A stretch of DNA of 50,800 bases from Flavobacteriales bacterium. GTDB lineage: Bacteria; Bacteroidota; Bacteroidia; Flavobacteriales_D; Crocinitomicaceae. Made by a program: the position numbers and the translations under genes. Under the pieces are notes generated by a model. It made no database searches, was not told the DNA's origin, and saw only the letters and a list, made by a program, of their open reading frames with translations. Positions 27,072-36,274 of this stretch are shown one piece after another; position 1 is the stretch's first letter, and every line of letters begins with the position of its first letter. The stretch lies in contig VEQH01000021.1 of assembly GCA_018883325.1 (NCBI GenBank), forward strand, positions 1-50,800. Direction: 5' to 3'.

Positions 27072-27350
27072 CTAAAACTTCAATCGCAAGCCAATATTGA
27101 TTCCACTTTTTATATAAGCTGTTGGATTTATATCATTCCAATAGATTTGTTTATTTACAAAAAGGGTATTTCTATTTTGAATGATGCAATCTATATTTTT
27201 ATAAATTGGAAGATGGCCCAAAGAAAATATCTAGTGTTTTATTGTTTTTCGTGAGTAGATTGAAGGAGTAATCAAAGGCAAAAATCTTATCATCTCAATC
27301 CATTTTAGCTTATGGATTATTAATTCTGGTACAAAGGCTATACTCAATAA
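27072..27350 (-). pseudogene. Decayed outer-membrane beta-barrel protein gene (3' part)
   Basis: Read on the minus strand, pieces in different frames join into one plausible protein tail: SIAFVPELIIHKLKWIE, then DDKIFAFDYSFNLLTKN and KTLDIFFGP, then HLPIYKNIDCIIQNRNTLF and YIKSGINIGLRLKF before TAG at 27074-27072. The final segment ends in Phe with alternating residues, as outer-membrane beta-barrels do. At least two frameshifts separate the pieces, and no start is seen. Relation to the barrel protein at 29073-29735 is possible but not shown. Confidence 0.5.
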
Positions 27351-27383
27351 AAATTAAAAATTAGTTTTGAATTCAACCGTAAT

Positions 27384-28931
27384 TTAAATGTTTATCCTAG
27401 CCATTCTGCTTGTTTTACGCCATCTTCCAAACATGTAAATTTCATTATCTGTCAATTGCAAACCTGTTTTAGGAACCATGATTACGTCAGCATTTTTGTA
27501 TTTAATGATCTCATTTTTCTCTGATAATTCTCCATCTTTATTCAAGATAAAAGCCGAAAGAACATCCGATCTGTAATTGAAAATTTTTGATTCTTTACGT
27601 GGCGTATTGTAAAGAAAATACAGATTTTCATCTTTTATTCCTAAAGCGAATGATAGATAATATCCGCCGTCATTAGCAGAAACTTGTTTTTTTGGAATTA
27701 TTTTTTGCCAAACAAATTTACCGTTTTTGTCAATTTTCAAGATTAAAATGTTGTCGTAATGGTAATAGTAAGTGGTTTTTGTTGTTGTCCCACCAGTTGA
27801 ACTTGTAGAGGTAGTTGTTACCACCACGACATAGTATTGTTCAGCTATAAATATTACACCTCCATCTTCTTTTTGAATGAAATGTTTTGGTACGTAATTT
27901 CTATAAATTCGATCTTGTTTTCTTTTTCGCTTTTTCTCACTAAAATTATTATTGTCATCCATCAGCTCACTGAATTCTTTTTGAGAGCTTGCAAGCACTT
28001 GGTGTGTTTTTGAATCAATTCGTGTATAAAATGTACCTTCATTAACTCCATTTAAAGTTGAAGTGTATAAACCCAAACAAACAAGTTCATTTTTTTTATT
28101 AATGGACAAAAAAGTTTGATTTAAAAAGTTCTTTTTTGTGTCAATCGTTAAGTCAAAAGGTTCTTCGTCGTTTTGGTTGTAAATGAAAATATGGAATTTA
28201 TAATTTACCTCTCCTCGTTTTTTTTCTTTATTTACATCTTCATACACTTTTCCAAGTAAATAAACAGTTCCATCATTTCCAATAGTATATTCTGAAGCAT
28301 TAAATAATTCATCTTTAATTGGTAACTCGATTTCTTTATTCCATATTTCTTCAAATTCATTAGAGTAAACATGCATTCCAAATTTTTCAGGTTCCCCTTT
28401 AATAAACGGTAACAGGTAATACACAAGAATTTTGGAACTGTCAGGAGAAAGTACAAAATCAATTACACCAGTGTTTCTTTTATTTGTTTCTTCAAATGAA
28501 ACTTCTGCTAGTACTTTTTCATCTTCATTGTTAAACAAAGAGGATTTATCAACTTCGTCAACTGTTAATGTATTGATTTTGCTTACATTATCAATTTTTG
28601 AGTAAAATGCGTATAGTTTATTGTTGACAATAATGGTTGATTTTAATATTTTTTTGACACGATTTTTATTTGATTTTATTTCTGTTGGAGCAGAGTTTGT
28701 TTTTTCTAGGCCGAAATTATAGCTTTCTCTCACAAGTTTTCCACGAAATGCAAACGGTGCGGCTGTCATTTGGCTTACAAAGAAGCCACTTTCATCTTTA
28801 CCAATAATTTCAGTTTGATAAATTCTTTTGAAGCCTTTGTATTTTGGACCAAGCGTTCCAGACATGAATTGACCAAAGGCACAGTTTTGAATTAAGAGAA
28901 AGAGAAAGGAGATTTTGAAAATTTTTATCAT
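27384..28931 (-). CDS. Hypothetical exported protein
   Basis: 515 residues with a signal peptide (MIKIFKISFLFLLIQNCAFGQ, about 1-21). I do not recognise a family. The sequence has repeated short beta-like segments such as NDGTVYLLGKVYE, NKKNELVCLGLYT, EDGGVIFIAEQYY, DNILILKIDKNGKFVWQKI and DNEIYMFGRWRK, so a beta-propeller-like fold is likely. A low-complexity Thr/Ser patch (VVVTTTSTSSTGGTTTKTT, about 370-390) interrupts it. The C-terminus (MARINI) is not a T9SS sorting domain. Single gene between a pseudogene and another envelope protein gene. Confidence 0.75.
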   Translation of the reverse strand: MIKIFKISFLFLLIQNCAFGQFMSGTLGPKYKGFKRIYQTEIIGKDESGFFVSQMTAAPFAFRGKLVRESYNFGLEKTNSAPTEIKSNKNRVKKILKSTIIVNNKLYAFYSKIDNVSKINTLTVDEVDKSSLFNNEDEKVLAEVSFEETNKRNTGVIDFVLSPDSSKILVYYLLPFIKGEPEKFGMHVYSNEFEEIWNKEIELPIKDELFNASEYTIGNDGTVYLLGKVYEDVNKEKKRGEVNYKFHIFIYNQNDEEPFDLTIDTKKNFLNQTFLSINKKNELVCLGLYTSTLNGVNEGTFYTRIDSKTHQVLASSQKEFSELMDDNNNFSEKKRKRKQDRIYRNYVPKHFIQKEDGGVIFIAEQYYVVVVTTTSTSSTGGTTTKTTYYYHYDNILILKIDKNGKFVWQKIIPKKQVSANDGGYYLSFALGIKDENLYFLYNTPRKESKIFNYRSDVLSAFILNKDGELSEKNEIIKYKNADVIMVPKTGLQLTDNEIYMFGRWRKTSRMARINI

Positions 28932-29072
28932 GAAATAGGTTATTTTGCAAAGCTAGCCTTATTTCTTGAAATCAAATTAGGTAATTCTACCTAATCTCCC
29001 TTATTTATCCTAGAATCTGAGATTATTATTTTTAACTTACATTTTGGCTTGTTTTCCAATGTAATGAGTTTT

Positions 29073-29735
29073 TTATTTCCATTTTAAGTCGGGTAGTTTG
29101 TAAACTAAACCAATTCTTAAGCCTAAAGATTTAATAACTCTATTATCTTGACTGGGACCTTCTTGACGAATACAATGTTTATAAAATGGTTCTAAACAGA
29201 TTGATAATTGGCTATTAAATTGAATATTTGCACCAATACTAACTACAAAATAATTGGGTTTTTTATAGTTTATAACATCATTACCAAATCCTGTAGAAGT
29301 TTCCCCACTCTGAAAAGTAGTTTCTCTGAGTTCTTTATTTAAGAATCCAAATGAATAACCGCTAGATATAAATGGTTTAACAATTCGATAATTATCAAAT
29401 GAAAAACTTAGTAAAACTGGAACGTTTATATATGTAAATGCTGTAAAAGTAGATTTGATAACAGAGTTCCCAATATTTGTAATATTATAACTTTTATTAT
29501 TCCAATTGCAACCTATCCTTAAGTCAATTGAGTTTTTCTTAAGTAGAAATTTATTTACAAAGAAACCTCCAAATTCATAGTTTTGATTTTGATTAAAAAT
29601 TAAACTTGAATTTTTTTCAAATAAATGAAATAATGGACTGGCAGTTAATTCAACACTTGGATGTATCATCATTTTTTTTTGAGAACGAAGCCCAAACGCA
29701 CTAAGTAGTAGAAATATGGTTAAGGCAGTTTTCAT
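29073..29735 (-). CDS. Outer-membrane beta-barrel protein (PorT-like)
   Basis: 220 residues: signal peptide (MKTALTIFLLLSAFGLRSQ), then amphipathic strands with aromatic ends (YEFGGFFVNKFLLKK, IDLRIGCNW, TYINVPVLLSFSF, VKPFISSGYSFGF, YFVVSIGANIQF, SLGLRIGLVYKLP). The YINVPVLLSF and FISSGYSFGFL signature is typical of the Bacteroidetes outer-membrane beta-barrel (PorT family-like) domain. Function is unknown; such proteins have roles from channel to T9SS assembly. No partner gene is evident. Confidence 0.8.
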   Translation of the reverse strand: MKTALTIFLLLSAFGLRSQKKMMIHPSVELTASPLFHLFEKNSSLIFNQNQNYEFGGFFVNKFLLKKNSIDLRIGCNWNNKSYNITNIGNSVIKSTFTAFTYINVPVLLSFSFDNYRIVKPFISSGYSFGFLNKELRETTFQSGETSTGFGNDVINYKKPNYFVVSIGANIQFNSQLSICLEPFYKHCIRQEGPSQDNRVIKSLGLRIGLVYKLPDLKWK

Positions 29736-29800
29736 TTGTTAAATTATTTCTATTTATTAATGCTCTCAACATTCAAAATCAAGCATCAAAAATCAAAAAT

Positions 29801-30478
29801 TCAACTCACATGGTAATCCGACAATTCTTGCTCGTTGGCGAAATAAAAAATACGAACTTGGGCTGTATCGTTTAAGAAATCAATTTTTCCTACTTCAACG
29901 CGATTGATGGTAAGACCTGTTCGTTTTTCAAGGTCAGCTTTCATTTGTTCGTGTTTGTCAGGCGTGATTAAGTCAATACGTTCATAATTAATGGTTTTAC
30001 GTGTTTCGTGTTTCATCAACCATAGATTTTCAAGGACGAAAGTGAGCGCAATTACAGTTAAATTGATCACAGCCACCTCAGAAACACTTACTTGATTAGT
30101 TGCTAAAGCATTCACGACACTTATGCCAATAATCAAAAATAAATAGGTCATTTCTTTGATTTCAATTGCATCAGTGCGGTAACGGATGATGCCAAAAATG
30201 GCAAACAAACCCAAGCCCATTCCGGTATCGATGTCGAGTTTTTTCAGACCAAAACACAAGAAAAAAGTAATCGTTCCAATCAAATAGTACGTGAAAAGAT
30301 AATCTTTTCGTTTGGTACGTGGATAGTATAAAAAACGAATGATTATTGTTAGAAAAAAGAGGTTGATAGCTAATCTGAAAAGCAAGGTATAGAAATCATC
30401 CGAAAACCAAATAATGTGGTCGGGTTCAATGGCTTTTTTTAGTGGAAGAAATAATAGGCTAAATAATGTCATTTTCAA
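29801..30478 (-). CDS. DUF4956 membrane protein, partner of VTC-domain protein
   Basis: 225 residues with four or five membrane helices (about 30-50, 62-80, 85-100, 108-150), including the conserved GMGLGLFAIFGIIRYRTDAI and EIKEMTYLFLIIGISV, which identify DUF4956. A C-terminal soluble domain follows (ITPDKHEQMKADLEKRTGL). It overlaps the end of the VTC-domain gene by 20 bp, so the two are translationally coupled. In other genomes DUF4956 and VTC genes are commonly adjacent, which suggests a polyphosphate or triphosphate function; the exact role is unknown. Confidence 0.85.
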   Translation of the reverse strand: MKMTLFSLLFLPLKKAIEPDHIIWFSDDFYTLLFRLAINLFFLTIIIRFLYYPRTKRKDYLFTYYLIGTITFFLCFGLKKLDIDTGMGLGLFAIFGIIRYRTDAIEIKEMTYLFLIIGISVVNALATNQVSVSEVAVINLTVIALTFVLENLWLMKHETRKTINYERIDLITPDKHEQMKADLEKRTGLTINRVEVGKIDFLNDTAQVRIFYFANEQELSDYHVS

Positions 30479-31217
30479 TTTTTTTTAAATGAAGTAATTT
30501 TTTTTTGAATCTGTTAAATTTTAATTGATTTCGACCATAAAGTTCAATCGAGCCTAAGCAGTATTTACTCAAGCGGTAGGGACGAATTTGTTGGTTTTTC
30601 ATCAAGGTATAAAAAGGGGAATTTCTGTTCAATGTTTCTTGTTTCAGTTCAGCGATTACCAAATTATTGAAATTTCGTTCTGTATTTTGGTGGTGGAAAT
30701 TGATATTGAAATCAAAAGTTAAGCGTTCGTTTAACGTTCTGTTTATCAGTGTGATGCGTTGAAATGAATTCCACATTGTTGGAACTAATTGATTTTCACT
30801 TTGTAATTGTTTAGTTAAAAATTGGCGTTGTTTTTCGTCAAATGCTTCGTCAAAAGCTTTTGTCGGAATCCGTTTTTTATCTGTTCTGCCTTTAAATTTG
30901 TGTTTAATTTCCAAGAAAAGTATTTCTGATTCCACATATTTTCTGATTCTCACTTTGAACCGATTTGTTTTCCCATTGTGATGGTCTTTGAAAAAAGTGA
31001 ATTGATCATCATCGAAATACAAGCTTTCGTAGTGCGGAGTACGTGTTTTTTCAATTTCAAGTACGTCGTAAAATTGATTTAAGCTTCCAAGAAATTCAAT
31101 GAATTTTTGAATTGAAAAAGCAAATTTAGTATCCGTTCGATTCATGAGTTTAACTCGATCCATTTCTGCAAGAGAAATTGGCTTAAATTCATGAAGTATC
31201 GTTTCTATTTTGCTCAT
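30459..31217 (-). CDS. VTC-domain (polyphosphate polymerase-like) protein
   Basis: 252 residues. The VTC fold, a triphosphate tunnel related to CYTH and to the catalytic domain of yeast Vtc4, is suggested by MNRTDTKFAF near the start, YFDDDQFTFFKDHHNGK, RFKVRIRKYVES, LFLEIKHKFKGRTDKKRI, and the late VIAELKQE and RPYRLSKYCLG. These hold the basic and acidic residues that line the tunnel. Likely polyphosphate synthesis or triphosphate binding at the membrane together with the DUF4956 partner it overlaps. Activity is inferred from family. Confidence 0.85.
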   Translation of the reverse strand: MSKIETILHEFKPISLAEMDRVKLMNRTDTKFAFSIQKFIEFLGSLNQFYDVLEIEKTRTPHYESLYFDDDQFTFFKDHHNGKTNRFKVRIRKYVESEILFLEIKHKFKGRTDKKRIPTKAFDEAFDEKQRQFLTKQLQSENQLVPTMWNSFQRITLINRTLNERLTFDFNINFHHQNTERNFNNLVIAELKQETLNRNSPFYTLMKNQQIRPYRLSKYCLGSIELYGRNQLKFNRFKKKLLHLKKIENDII

Positions 31218-31427
31218 TTAGATTAAACCAAAGTTAAGGAATAATGAATCTCTAGATGTCGGATTTGCCATTTAATTGTGTTTGAAAAATAATAAACCAA
31301 TTTAATCCAAAAAAACAAGATCAATTTGCTCCATCTTGGCTTGCATAAAAACAAATCAGTTTTTCCTATTCACTTTTATTTTTTTAACTTTACTCTCCAA
31401 GTAATATTTACCCATAAAATAAAAGGT

Positions 31428-31634
31428 ATGAGAGTTTTGTTGGATATTAAAGATAATAAAGCCAAACATTTATTGGAAGTTTTGAAAAGCTTACCTTATG
31501 TTAAGACAACTACGCTATCTGACGAAAAAGCTTTGTTGATGGAGGAAATAAAAGAAGCTGTTGAAGAGTTAAATTTGGTGAAAGCAGGTAAAAAAAATGC
31601 TCGTAATGCAATAGATTTTTTAAATGAGCTATAA
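31428..31634 (+). CDS. Antitoxin of a RelE-type toxin-antitoxin pair
   Basis: 68 residues from ATG 31428 (MRVLLDIKDNKAKHLLEVLK). The frame is open to 31326 but the upstream part is Phe-rich and non-coding in character. An N-terminal beta strand and helices fit a small DNA-binding antitoxin; the C-terminus KAGKKNARNAIDFLNEL would wrap the toxin. It overlaps the toxin gene by 11 bp. A frameshifted paralogue lies at 40011-40222. Autorepression is expected from family behaviour but no operator was identified. Confidence 0.8.
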   Translation: MRVLLDIKDNKAKHLLEVLKSLPYVKTTTLSDEKALLMEEIKEAVEELNLVKAGKKNARNAIDFLNEL

Positions 31635-31953
31635 TGTTAAAACGATAGCGAATTTTGAAAAGCAAGCCAAAAGACTAATTAAAAAATATGCATCTCTTAA
31701 GTCTGAGCTTTTAAAACTTATACAAGAACTGGCGGAGAATCCTGATCAAGGAACGTCAATAGGAAAAGGATGTTATAAAATTCGTGTTTCAATAGCTACC
31801 AAAGGAAAAGGTAAATCTGGAGGAGCAAGAGTAATAACAAATTTTGTTGTGACCGACTCAACAGTCTATCTACTTTCTATATATGATAAATCGGATAAAG
31901 AAAACTTGACTGACAAAGAGTTGCAAGAACTTTTGCGAAATATAGCTGATTAA
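31624..31953 (+). CDS. RelE/ParE-superfamily toxin
   Basis: 109 residues. Start (YNVKTIANFEKQAKRLIKKY) and middle (GCYKIRVSIATKGKGKSGGA, RVITNF, VYLLSIYDKSDKENLT) match the HigB/RelE-like mRNA-cleaving toxins of the subgroup with the KGKSGGARVI loop. It would cut mRNA on the ribosome when free of the overlapping antitoxin. It converges with the GT9 gene, 12 bases between stops. Confidence 0.85.
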   Translation: MSYNVKTIANFEKQAKRLIKKYASLKSELLKLIQELAENPDQGTSIGKGCYKIRVSIATKGKGKSGGARVITNFVVTDSTVYLLSIYDKSDKENLTDKELQELLRNIAD

Positions 31954-31965
31954 TTTTTTAGATTT

Positions 31966-32925
31966 TTATAAATTCAGCTCATTCCCACACCTAAAATTTC
32001 CTTTTGGACAAGCTTTGTGTCCGTGTAAGCCGCAGGGACGACATTCAAGATTTTTGACTTCAATAATTTCGGAATCATCGGAAAGTGGTCCAAATCCAAA
32101 TAGGGGAGTGGTGGAACAGAAAAATGCACTGACGGGCGCATTCATTGCTGAGGATAAATGCAATGGCCCTGAGTCGTTTACGAAATTTCGTTTTGCGTCT
32201 TTTAGCAAAGCTGCTGATTGCATCAAACTCAGTTTTCCAGCCAAATTTATGAGCTGTTCAGTATCTGTTTTTGATTTTATCTCTTCACATAAATCCCAAT
32301 CATCTGGACCTCCAAGCAAATAAATTGTTGCGTTTTCGGCTCTTAATTTTGCAATTAATTTTAACCAAATTTCTTTGGGTGCTTGTTTCGTAAACCAGAC
32401 TGATGCCGGAGCTAAACAGTAGTAATTTTTTAATTTGTGAATTTTTACAGCTTCAAAATCTGCTGTTGATGGGTAAAGTTTTGGTTGTCTCGTTGGATTC
32501 GATACAAAGTGTTTAATCAATTCTAAATTGCGGTCAACTTCGTGTTTTCCGTTGCCGATTTCGTGCGGAAATGATTGGGTGTAAGCAAATGAAAATGGAT
32601 TTTTTTTGAAACCTAGTTTTTGCTTTGCTCCTGATAAAAAAGTCAAAATTCCAGAGGAAGCAAAACGATGTAGATTGATCACTAAATCATAGTTGTTGGC
32701 TCTGATTTTTTTTAATAATTCAAGGATGGAAGCGATTTTTTTCTTTTTATCGAAAACAAAAACTTCGTTTAAGTTGGGATCATTTTTTAGTAGGGACTGA
32801 TTGCCATTTTTAACTAAAAAATCAATTTTTGCAGTAGGGAATTGTGCTTTTAAGTTTCCAATCAAAGGCGTTGCAAGAATGACATCACCGATAAAGGCTG
32901 TTTGAATGATTAAAATTTTCTGCAT
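31966..32925 (-). CDS. Glycosyltransferase family 9 (heptosyltransferase-like) protein
   Basis: 319 residues, GT-B fold. N-terminal ILIIQTAFIGDVILATPLIG, central LINLHRFASSG, and C-terminal LINLAGKLSLMQSAALLKDA, NFVNDSGPLHLSSAMNAP and FGPLSDDSE are typical of LPS heptosyltransferases (WaaC/WaaF/RfaF type). Members add heptose or other sugars to lipid A core in the cytoplasm. The C-terminus has a Cys/His cluster (CRPCGLHGHKACPKGNFRC), common in Bacteroidetes members. Four bases separate it from the upstream giant gene, so they may be co-transcribed. Confidence 0.9.
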   Translation of the reverse strand: MQKILIIQTAFIGDVILATPLIGNLKAQFPTAKIDFLVKNGNQSLLKNDPNLNEVFVFDKKKKIASILELLKKIRANNYDLVINLHRFASSGILTFLSGAKQKLGFKKNPFSFAYTQSFPHEIGNGKHEVDRNLELIKHFVSNPTRQPKLYPSTADFEAVKIHKLKNYYCLAPASVWFTKQAPKEIWLKLIAKLRAENATIYLLGGPDDWDLCEEIKSKTDTEQLINLAGKLSLMQSAALLKDAKRNFVNDSGPLHLSSAMNAPVSAFFCSTTPLFGFGPLSDDSEIIEVKNLECRPCGLHGHKACPKGNFRCGNELNL

Positions 32926-32929
32926 CCTT

Positions 32930-35900
32930 TTATCTTAACAAAGCAACTGTTCCACGCTTGATGTACTTGTCATCGTTTTGGTCGTAGTAGATTAATTCAT
33001 ATTGAAAAATATCGCAAGTGGCATCTTTTCCTGATGAAGCGATTTTCCCATCCCAGCCTTCAGAAGTATCGAAGGTTTGATAAATAATTTGTCCCCAGCG
33101 GTCAATGATGGTGAAGGAATAGCGTTCCATTGCAACATTCGAAAGTACAGGTTTGAAAATTGGATTCATTCCGCCCGGTGTGAATGCATTTGGAACAAAA
33201 ACAAGAGGTTTGTATTTAAAACAAAAATCATTTGAACGACTTCTTTCGGAGAAATTATAAAAGTTAAAAGCTTCAATTGCTTCAACGTGGTAGCAAATCT
33301 CTCCATCTGATTGAATTAAGCTCACGTTGTCCACGAAATATAAGGAATCGCTGCTCACGTTACCGATTGGAATTTGCTCAAATTCGCCATTGACACTGCG
33401 ATAAATTTCATATTCAATAATTTCACCATTAAATCCTTCATACGGATTCCAATAAATCGTATTGATCATATCGTATTCATTGGTTGTTCCCGTGACGAAA
33501 ATGGTTTTGTTGATATTGGCAAAGGTTCCATCCCCACCGCAACTATCGGTGTATTTTGTGCGGTAAAACCAAGGATTTAATTCTGTGTTTGCTGTATTGT
33601 CTAAAAGGTAAGTGACATCACCTGTAACGTTAACGCGACCAATTTCTGCCCAAGCGCTTTGTTCGCTTCTTCGTTGGAAAATAATTTGCGAAATACCAAC
33701 TGAAGCATCGATGTAATCGTACAGTTTTACTTGCTTGTTTTCAATTGTTGCCAGTTTGAAATAATGATAACTCGGACTTCCTGGTAAGGGAACAGTGAAA
33801 CAATCAGGACTTGAAAAAGCATATTTTCCGTTTGAGAAATTGGTTTTTACATAAATGCAATACGACTCATTATTCGTAACAGCAATTGTATCTGAGTTGG
33901 AAGTTGTGATTTTAAAGAGTTCCCAATTATTGTTGACTTTGCCCCAAATTTCGTAGTTGACAATTGTACTTCCAATGTACGGAACGCAAGTTATAACTGC
34001 TTTTTGGTCGCACATCAATATCTTGTGGGAAATGGTCATACTTGTGTGAATCGGACTTTTCGCAGAGGTTTGATACGTTACAGGAACAGCAGTTGTGAAA
34101 CATGAATCGAACGCAGCAATTGAGTATGAAAAAGGACCATTTGTTAAATCTGTAGCATAAGTGTAAGAAGTATTATTCCAACCCCAAACTGTGTCTAACT
34201 CGAACAAGAATCCATTTTCATCGAAGGTGTAAATTACATAACCGTAGGTGTCAGGTTGCTGATTTTGATTCCAAGTCACTAAAATTTGATTGTTGCTTGT
34301 ATCAACGCCAACCGAGTAAATAATTGGAATATTTGGGGTAATCATATCGTGAAACAAATCGCCTACAACGTTTGAACTGAAATCACAAATTGAAGTTGGA
34401 AGCACAACTTTGTAAGAAATAAATGCTTCACAAATATCAATCGTATCGCGGTAAAGTGTAGTGCTGTATGGAACACTGTCCAAAAACGTAAAAGTTCCTG
34501 TTGGGTATTCTCTGTAAATGTGATAATGCGAATTATAATGCGCTTGCGGACTTGCACTTGGTTTGTTCCATTGTAGAACAGCCGTTCCATTTAACGGATT
34601 ATTTACGGCTAAGCGAATATTGGAAATCGTGTCGCTGTAGCGTTTTACATTTCCATTACATCCCGAGCGAACAACGATAAAATAATCGCGAACTGTTGTA
34701 ACTCCCGGAATTGTGTATTGAACGGTTGAAATGTCGTTTATCGTGGCAATGAGTCCATCTTGCACGGAGCGAACTTCGTAAGATAAAAACGACAAACTAG
34801 GGTTGTTCACTTGATTCCAATTGAGAATTAAATCGCCGTTGCTTGCTGTTTCAATGCAATTGATTTGAGTTGCAGGAATAATTCCAGGATTGAGTACGTT
34901 GATTTTAACAGTTGTGTAAGTTACACGCGGTACTTGGCAGTAATTGTCTTGTACTTTGAACACGAAGTTATAAGGAATTACATCTGCCACAATTCCGTAA
35001 TCGTTGATAAGGTGATCACAATCAGTTTGCCAAGTGAATGTTGCACCAGCAGTACTTACACCCGAAATTGGAACAGTACTGTTTAAATATGCACAAGGTT
35101 CAGTATCACAGCCAATTGCAAGTGTTAAATTGGTCCCAAACATTGGTCCAGATGCAGTTAAGTAAACGGATTGAGGTGAGTTGTCTTGCAACAAATCGGA
35201 ATCGCTAACATTCAAAGTGAAAGAAATTGGGTCGCCTGCGCTTACGGTTGTTTCAAATGAATTTCCCGGAAAAGGAGCAACAATCGTCGGCGCGTTGTTT
35301 GCTGGATTACAACTTACAACCACGAGTTGCATTTCGCGTTCAACTTCAGAAATTAAATAGCCTAAACGGTAAGATTTAACACTCAATTTCACTACAAAGT
35401 TTCCAACTGTGAAGCTCGTGAAACGCAATTCTCCAGTTACAGGATCAACAGTTGCAGGAACATTATTTGGATTTAAACCAGTTCCCGGCGTTGGACTTGA
35501 ATAGGAAAAACCACTTTCAAAAGGCACGGGAATTGGGTTTGTTGGTGGGTCGAAAACGCCTGTTGGGAAATAATTAAAGGGAACGCTAAAGTCAACGTGG
35601 ATCGAATCTAAATCGGGGTCAATGGCATTCATATTATACTGGTATTGACTTCCAGCGCAACTTACAAAATAAGGTTCTTGCAAGAAAATAGGAGAGGAGT
35701 CTAAACAAGAAATTCCGTTGTTACCCGGAATCGCATACATTTTAGCCATTAAAGTGATTCCATAAGTGGAAGGATTGATGATGTTGGTGAGCGCGCTACT
35801 TCGCGAGAAATTCTCGTAAGTAAAAATCCAACCTTGCGCGGGAGGTGTTCCCAACAAAGTGATGGGCGCACTGACGTATTTTACGCGTTCAATTGCTCCA

Positions 35901-36217
35901 ACGCCATTTCCACCACCTGCACCAACACCACATTCTAGCATTGGAGGTGAACCCACAACAGGAGTACATTGAGGAGAAATATCTTCTCTGGAAACAAATT
36001 GTAAACTAATACTCGTAACAGTTGGGTGATTCCAAACACGTAGATTTTCGGTAGACGTATTTACTTGTGCACCGTTACAATCGCGGTAGAAAATCAACTC
36101 AAAGATAAAAGCGTTTCCGCCAACGCATCGATAAGTTATTTCTCCTCCCATCGCGTGGGAAGCTTTAAATGCAAAAGTTTGCATTAGTAGCAAGAGAAAT
36201 AACACGTATTTAATCAT
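32930..36217 (-). CDS. Giant secreted protein with gliding-motility-type (T9SS type B) C-terminal domain
   Basis: 1095 residues: signal peptide, then the N-terminal module SHAMGGEITYRCVGGNAF with FELIFYRDCNGA, common at the start of Bacteroidetes gliding-associated proteins. Several fibronectin/Ig-like beta domains follow (for example about 290-440 and 450-900), and finally the CHU_C gliding-motility-associated C-terminal domain: FVPNAFTPGGMNPIFKPV, YSFTIIDRWGQIIYQT, GWDGK and the terminal RGTVALLR. This C-terminus directs secretion and surface attachment by the type IX system. It is probably an adhesin; the ligand is unknown. Confidence 0.9.
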   Translation of the reverse strand: MIKYVLFLLLLMQTFAFKASHAMGGEITYRCVGGNAFIFELIFYRDCNGAQVNTSTENLRVWNHPTVTSISLQFVSREDISPQCTPVVGSPPMLECGVGAGGGNGVGAIERVKYVSAPITLLGTPPAQGWIFTYENFSRSSALTNIINPSTYGITLMAKMYAIPGNNGISCLDSSPIFLQEPYFVSCAGSQYQYNMNAIDPDLDSIHVDFSVPFNYFPTGVFDPPTNPIPVPFESGFSYSSPTPGTGLNPNNVPATVDPVTGELRFTSFTVGNFVVKLSVKSYRLGYLISEVEREMQLVVVSCNPANNAPTIVAPFPGNSFETTVSAGDPISFTLNVSDSDLLQDNSPQSVYLTASGPMFGTNLTLAIGCDTEPCAYLNSTVPISGVSTAGATFTWQTDCDHLINDYGIVADVIPYNFVFKVQDNYCQVPRVTYTTVKINVLNPGIIPATQINCIETASNGDLILNWNQVNNPSLSFLSYEVRSVQDGLIATINDISTVQYTIPGVTTVRDYFIVVRSGCNGNVKRYSDTISNIRLAVNNPLNGTAVLQWNKPSASPQAHYNSHYHIYREYPTGTFTFLDSVPYSTTLYRDTIDICEAFISYKVVLPTSICDFSSNVVGDLFHDMITPNIPIIYSVGVDTSNNQILVTWNQNQQPDTYGYVIYTFDENGFLFELDTVWGWNNTSYTYATDLTNGPFSYSIAAFDSCFTTAVPVTYQTSAKSPIHTSMTISHKILMCDQKAVITCVPYIGSTIVNYEIWGKVNNNWELFKITTSNSDTIAVTNNESYCIYVKTNFSNGKYAFSSPDCFTVPLPGSPSYHYFKLATIENKQVKLYDYIDASVGISQIIFQRRSEQSAWAEIGRVNVTGDVTYLLDNTANTELNPWFYRTKYTDSCGGDGTFANINKTIFVTGTTNEYDMINTIYWNPYEGFNGEIIEYEIYRSVNGEFEQIPIGNVSSDSLYFVDNVSLIQSDGEICYHVEAIEAFNFYNFSERSRSNDFCFKYKPLVFVPNAFTPGGMNPIFKPVLSNVAMERYSFTIIDRWGQIIYQTFDTSEGWDGKIASSGKDATCDIFQYELIYYDQNDDKYIKRGTVALLR

Positions 36218-36274
36218 ATAGGCAAAACGTTATAAACGGCGTTGTAGTATAACGGAAACAATGTAATAAAGTTG

